Shown piece by piece: positions 6,973 through 9,946 of a stretch of 9,946 nucleotides of DNA; position 1 is the first letter of the stretch, and every line of letters starts with the position of its first letter. Position numbers and translations under genes: made by a program. The notes under the pieces are model-generated. The model had not been told where the DNA came from. It made no database searches and saw only the letters and a list, made by a program, of their open reading frames with translations. This DNA comes from CAZFYZ01 sp964523735 (lineage in GTDB: Bacteria; Armatimonadota; UBA5829), in the NCBI GenBank assembly GCA_964523735.1, contig CAZFYZ010000131.1, positions 1 through 9,946 on the forward strand, read 5' to 3'.

Positions 6973-8898
6973 CTAGGGAGCGGCGGTCGTTGAGGACTTC
7001 TCAAGCGACTTTACGTAGTCCTCGACGGCCTTGATGTCGTCTTGAGAGGCGAGAGTCCAGTCGAGGTTGTTCGATCGTCCGTCGGCGTAGCGGGAGAAGA
7101 AGTGAACTTCGTTGCGCCCGTTCAAGGGCGGCTTCTCGTAGATTCCTATGGTCGCATTCTCATCCTCCCTCGCGGCCTGATCGATCCAGCTCTGGAGTTC
7201 CTTGGCCTTAGGGTCAGAGGTCAGGTCTACTTGCCCAAAGAGCTTGATGGGCACGCCCGTCTCGCTCAGGAAAGCGCGCCTCTGATCCTCGGGCAGCATG
7301 CTCGCCGCAGCAAGGAAGCCGTAGTAGGGACCGAAGTTCAGTTTGTCTATGCCAGCCAGGCTAAGGAGCTTGTTCCTCGAGAGAGTCTGTAATACTTGAT
7401 CGTGAGTCAGGTTATTGGCCACGTCGTAGAGGTCGCCGAAGCTGAGATAGCCTTTTGCCTTTGCCGCGTCTTCCCAGCGCTTGATGAGGTCGTTGTCAAT
7501 CTCCCACGCGCGCAGCTTGGGCCAGTCTTTGTAGCGGAAGAGTACCAAGTTGTCGCTCTTCTCCCAGATCGTGCCGCTAGTCTTGCAGAGGTCGTTGAGC
7601 ATGCTGAAGATGGTCCCTTTCTCGGCACAAGAAGCAGTCTTGCGTGCGGAGCTTGGGTAGTCGAAAGTCTCGACCATCATTGTGAAGCCGGTTTCCTTGG
7701 CGAGCCCTCGAAGGTGCGTGATGAGACTTGGCTCGTCATTCTTCTTCGACTCGGCGAGTGGTTTGTGCTCGATCACCTTGAGCAGCGCTGGGTCTATGGT
7801 GGAGTCGGGTTCTGGGTCCTTGTTCTTGGCGTTGAGATAGGCGCACACCTTGTCTAATGCTGGCTGGCGGACCTCGTCCAAAGGCTTCCCGCCCTCAGCC
7901 ATAGTGCTCACGGTACCGGCCACTCTGCACTGAAATGAGTCGGAGGGGCCGACGGGGCAGCTCTCGAGCTGCTGATTCAGGATTTCGACGCTCCCATCTT
8001 CATGGGGCGTCGTGCGACGGACGGTGATAGAGATCGCGCCGGGGCTGATCCGAAACTCTTCCAAAGGATCAGAGCGGTATGTGGAGTAGTCGGGCCTTGG
8101 CTGGTCTGTATAGAAAGAGGAACAGGCCATGGAGGTGCCGGACGGCGAGAGCTTGAGAATCTGCTCGGCAAGCGCGATGATCTTCTGGTTCAGTAAGTCG
8201 TTGGTCTTCGTGGCGCCGAGGCTTATACTCTTCCCGAATGCGGCGTCCTCCCACCAGTCTGATGGAATCCCTCTTATGACCTCGGCCCACCTCTGTCCGC
8301 TTGGGTTTACCGCTAGGTAGTAGAGCCAGGGGTCGTTCTCGCGGGCGTCTTTGATCTGATCAGCAGTGAGTTTCGTCGATCTCTCGGCTGCGTCGATGGC
8401 GGCTTCGATGTTTGCTCTGTTTGCCTCGATCTGCGCTTGCTTCTCTGCCTCGATCATCTCCTGGCGCGACAGCTTCTTCGCGTCCAGTTCACGGAGGACG
8501 TAAGGCCGGCTTCCGTCGGTCTGCTTGACGTGCGACCATCGATAGCTGAAGAGCTTGGCGAGGCCGTTCTTGAACCCAGAGAGGGGGGCGTCATTCATGA
8601 AGACGATGGCCGTCCGCTGCCGAACTTGCCAGTTGTCTTTCGCTGATGATGGCTGCATCCGGACGCCGGATAGCTTCGAGATTTGAGAGAGCATGGCGGT
8701 CAGGTCAAGGTCTGGACCGTCGTAGGTGATCTTCTTGCTGAGTGCCGCGTCTTCGTCCGGTGAGGTAGACTGTCGTTCGATGGGTTTTGCGCCGGGGGTG
8801 TTGGGATCGGTGGTTATCTTGCCCTCGGCGTGGATCGGCGAACTCAGAAGAACGATCAGGAGAAGGGATAGAGCACTTGCAGAGAGATGCTGTCGCAT
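6973..8898 (-). CDS. Exported STN-like repeat protein B (paralogue of protein A)
   Basis: A 641-residue paralogue of protein A with the same layout and similar length. It has a signal peptide (MRQHLSASALSLLLIVLLSS, likely cleaved after IHA), a first STN-like unit (about 56-137), a charged Ala-rich helix, RENDPWLYYLAVNPSGQRWAEVI, and a second STN-like unit around LITHLRGLAKETGFTMMV and FSMLNDLCKTSGTIWE. The cysteines in ESCP, QCRV, DKVC and ASCAEKG match four in A. Both end with a short LAS-DDI-AV-DYVKSLE-like helix. Large parts between (about 225-300 and 510-620) have diverged. The open frame extends upstream to 8949, but MRQHLS at 8898 is chosen: AAGGAG (8906-8911) lies 7 nt before it exactly as in gene A, and the -10 box (8934-8939) falls inside the longer frame. 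It faces the prepilin-like gene across a shared hairpin. Function unknown; export is well supported. Confidence -1.
   Translation of the reverse strand: MRQHLSASALSLLLIVLLSSPIHAEGKITTDPNTPGAKPIERQSTSPDEDAALSKKITYDGPDLDLTAMLSQISKLSGVRMQPSSAKDNWQVRQRTAIVFMNDAPLSGFKNGLAKLFSYRWSHVKQTDGSRPYVLRELDAKKLSRQEMIEAEKQAQIEANRANIEAAIDAAERSTKLTADQIKDARENDPWLYYLAVNPSGQRWAEVIRGIPSDWWEDAAFGKSISLGATKTNDLLNQKIIALAEQILKLSPSGTSMACSSFYTDQPRPDYSTYRSDPLEEFRISPGAISITVRRTTPHEDGSVEILNQQLESCPVGPSDSFQCRVAGTVSTMAEGGKPLDEVRQPALDKVCAYLNAKNKDPEPDSTIDPALLKVIEHKPLAESKKNDEPSLITHLRGLAKETGFTMMVETFDYPSSARKTASCAEKGTIFSMLNDLCKTSGTIWEKSDNLVLFRYKDWPKLRAWEIDNDLIKRWEDAAKAKGYLSFGDLYDVANNLTHDQVLQTLSRNKLLSLAGIDKLNFGPYYGFLAAASMLPEDQRRAFLSETGVPIKLFGQVDLTSDPKAKELQSWIDQAAREDENATIGIYEKPPLNGRNEVHFFSRYADGRSNNLDWTLASQDDIKAVEDYVKSLEKSSTTAAP
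8612..8742. repeat. High-identity DNA block shared with 5420-5550 (copy 2)
   Basis: Second copy of the 131-nt block, about 96% identical to copy 1. It encodes the first STN-like unit of protein B. The five differences are clustered in the 18 nt at 8680-8697, between the two perfect runs. Confidence -1.
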
Positions 8899-8916
8899 TG
8901 CATTGCTCCTTCTGGA
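8866..8916. repeat. Shared start/signal-peptide/RBS block (copy 2)
   Basis: Matches 5674-5724 at 50 of 51 positions. The sequence upstream of it diverges except for the promoter boxes and the segment just before the -10 box. Confidence -1.
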
Positions 8917-8933
8917 AAGAGGTCGGTTGCTAC

Positions 8934-8962
8934 ATTCTACGTGAGACACGCGCGAGGGTCAA
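8934..8962 (-). promoter_or_regulatory. Promoter of gene B
   Basis: On the minus strand: -35 TTGACC (8957-8962), a 17-nt spacer, -10 TAGAAT (8934-8939), followed by the same GTAGCAAC as in gene A. The spacers themselves differ clearly from gene A's, so the boxes have been kept while their surroundings changed. The predicted start is near 8927. Confidence -1.
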
Positions 8963-9032
8963 CGGTTGTTCGGCACGTTCCGGATCGAGGTGACGCAGAG
9001 ACAATGGACCACGGTCCCACCCATCGCTGATC

Positions 9033-9051
9033 GGCGGGGCGTTCACCCGCC
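9033..9051. other. Hairpin upstream of the tautomerase gene
   Basis: GGCGGG (9033-9038) pairs with CCCGCC (9046-9051) around a 7-nt loop. It lies in the roughly 180-nt divergent gap between gene B's promoter and the tautomerase, where no convincing plus-strand promoter was found. It has no T-run, so its role is unknown. Confidence -1.
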
Positions 9052-9144
9052 CTGCGCGGCTATTCCCGTTTCACCTCGCAGGTATCCGGGGTACGACCAT
9101 CTGTGCCGCCGCGACAGCGGCCGGATCTGCACAGGGAGGTCACA

Positions 9145-9372
9145 ATGCCTGTAGTCGAAGTCACCCTTGTGAAAGATGTCTTCTCAAGCGAGCAGAAGCA
9201 CGCGATGGCCAGGAAGATCACAGATGCAATGGCCGAAGTCCAAGGGTCGGAGGCTTTCCGCGAACTCGTCACTGTCCTGATCAACGAACTCGAGGATGGC
9301 TATCACCTCGGCGGTGAAGCCCTGGACGCCGGCAAAGTGGAGAAAGCCGTTCGGACCAGAGCAGCAATCTGA
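9145..9372 (+). CDS. Small tautomerase of the 4-oxalocrotonate tautomerase superfamily
   Basis: A 75-residue protein beginning Met-Pro, so Met removal would expose the catalytic N-terminal proline typical of this superfamily of keto-enol isomerases, which form oligomers of small beta-alpha-beta subunits. Support: PVVEVTLVKDVFSSEQK, KITDAMAEVQ, a beta strand LVTVLINELEDGYH and the GGEAL motif near 56-60. The start is set by GGGAGGT (9134-9140); the upstream in-frame ATG at 9103 would bury the proline. Relative to 4-oxalocrotonate tautomerase, the positions of Arg11 and Arg39 appear to be Phe and Thr, so that substrate is unlikely. It fits better with the uncharacterised subfamily having EGVF..EQK and GGxAL. 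The substrate is unknown. It is divergent from gene B and convergent with the cupin gene. Confidence -1.
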   Translation: MPVVEVTLVKDVFSSEQKHAMARKITDAMAEVQGSEAFRELVTVLINELEDGYHLGGEALDAGKVEKAVRTRAAI

Positions 9373-9482
9373 GGCTTGGTCTGGGCCGCAGTCCCCATAG
9401 TGCCGCTGAGCGACGGACCCTGCGTGGGTCGAAGCAGGCAAACGTTGGCCTAGGTCCCGGGCGGGCTCTATATAGAGGCCGA
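9373..9482. other. Convergent gap with weak hairpins
   Basis: The gap between the convergent tautomerase and cupin genes holds a 5-bp hairpin, GACCC (9416-9420) with GGGTC (9426-9430), and a perfect 12-nt palindrome CTCTATATAGAG (9466-9477) just before the cupin stop. Neither is followed by a good T-run, so termination by either is uncertain. Confidence -1.
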
Positions 9483-9791
9483 CTACTTGCCGAACAGCGT
9501 GAGCAGGAAAGCCAAGTCCTCTTTGGCGTTCAAAGCGTGGACTAGCCCAGCCTCCATGAAGAACCAGTCGCCCGCCCCGACGTTGTGCCACTGGTCTCCC
9601 AGCATGAACTCCGCCTCACCTCGGATGATCGTAACCGCAGCATCGCGTGATGAGGTGTGGCCCGAAATCTTCTCGCCCCTGGGGAGCATGAAGAGGTCCA
9701 CTTCGCCGGACGGACTCTCGTGTATAGTCTTGCTGAGGATCCCCTGCTTGGGGAATTCGATGAGTTCTTCGAGATGATTGATAGGCTCCAT
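9483..9791 (-). CDS. Small single-domain cupin protein
   Basis: A 102-residue cupin. The start at MEPINHLEEL is chosen because GGAGGA (9795-9800) lies directly upstream; the open frame continues to 9905, but the extra 38 residues have no coding look and overlap the promoter. Cupin motif 1 is degenerate: G39-EKISG-H45-TSSRD-AAVTIIRG58, where the second His of HxH is Ser. Motif 2 reads GAGDWFFMEAGLVHALN, with His85 and Asn88 kept and the usual Pro changed to Glu. Small cupins with this HTS..D pattern (followed by EGEAEF and a C-terminal LLT segment) are widespread and mostly uncharacterised. Metal binding is doubtful with only two candidate histidines. The fold call is good; the ligand or reaction is unknown. 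Confidence -1.
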   Translation of the reverse strand: MEPINHLEELIEFPKQGILSKTIHESPSGEVDLFMLPRGEKISGHTSSRDAAVTIIRGEAEFMLGDQWHNVGAGDWFFMEAGLVHALNAKEDLAFLLTLFGK

Positions 9792-9819
9792 CTGTCCTCC
9801 ACGTAGGCAATGATGATGT

Positions 9820-9847
9820 AGCATAGCACAAACAGCCAACAAATCAA
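9820..9847 (-). promoter_or_regulatory. Possible promoter of the cupin gene
   Basis: On the minus strand: TTGATT (9842-9847), a 16-nt spacer, TATGCT (9820-9825). The predicted start is about 20-25 nt before the ATG. Both boxes are only moderate matches to consensus. The sequence beyond it to the window end (9848-9946) shows no gene. Confidence -1.
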
Positions 9848-9946
9848 ACCGCCGCATGCCCAAGAGGCCAGCCTCGCAACGGCAGAGAGTTCGCGGTAGC
9901 GTCAAGCCTTGTGTGTAGATTGCTTTGGTCGGTAAGCGTCATCCCA

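Noticed and set aside
3793..8898. Calling genes A and B secretins (GspD/PilQ) because of STN-like modules near a prepilin gene
   Set aside because: The proteins lack the secretin N-domains in series and the C-terminal beta-barrel gate, and the similarity to STN is only at pattern level.
6973..8949. Longer version of gene B starting at 8949
   Set aside because: It would place the -10 box inside the coding sequence and put 17 unrelated residues before a clear signal peptide. Gene A supports the shorter start at 8898 with an identical ribosome-binding site.
8966..9154. Plus-strand 62-codon frame upstream of the tautomerase
   Set aside because: No ribosome-binding site, composition rich in Arg/Pro/Cys typical of non-coding GC-rich DNA, and it runs over the tautomerase start in another frame.
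9466..9477. 12-nt palindrome CTCTATATAGAG as an operator or attachment site
   Set aside because: A single short palindrome in a convergent gap, with no second copy, no nearby regulator or integrase, and no promoter overlap.

Overview
This GC-rich window most resembles a bacterium of the Armatimonadota or the wider planctomycete/Armatimonadota-like group. The evidence is a short prepilin-like protein with the N-terminal GFTLIE signal and a C-terminal H-X9-DG motif, a body segment typical of that group (FPVFLSAKDMAKQTKCANN...), a PEP-CTERM surface protein, and strong sigma-70-type promoters. The phylum assignment is inferred from family resemblance only. No rRNA, tRNA, CRISPR array or insertion sequence was seen.

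Layout, left to right: (1) 1-2521, minus strand: pyruvate, phosphate dikinase, cut by the window's left edge just after its C-terminal catalytic cysteine. (2) 2522-2936: gap holding a possible 46-codon minus-strand ORF and a very good promoter for the next gene. (3) 2937-3587, plus: secreted PEP-CTERM protein. (4) 3620-3646: a perfect 13-bp hairpin shared by convergent genes. (5) 3793-5706, minus: exported 637-residue protein A with secretin/TonB-N-terminal (STN)-like modules. (6) 5707-6176: divergent promoter region; the plus-strand promoter has a 17-nt spacer and makes a structured leader of about 160 nt. (7) 6177-6869, plus: prepilin-like protein. (8) 6896-6926: second shared hairpin. (9) 6973-8898, minus: protein B, 641 residues, a paralogue of A. 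(10) 9145-9372, plus: small tautomerase. (11) 9483-9791, minus: small single-domain cupin.

The most notable feature is the duplicated arrangement in 2.8-9.0 kb. Twice, a plus-strand gene for a surface or envelope-type protein (PEP-CTERM, then prepilin-like) faces a minus-strand gene of the same unrecognised exported family across a symmetric hairpin. Proteins A and B have the same promoter (TTGACC, 17 nt, TAGAAT), the same ribosome-binding site and nearly the same signal peptide. One internal block is about 96% identical in DNA while most of the rest has diverged strongly. A and B lack any secretin or TonB-receptor barrel, so they are not canonical members of either family. Their function is unknown; a role at the cell envelope is an inference from export signals and neighbours. 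The dikinase, tautomerase and cupin look like ordinary housekeeping or accessory genes with no visible tie to this locus.
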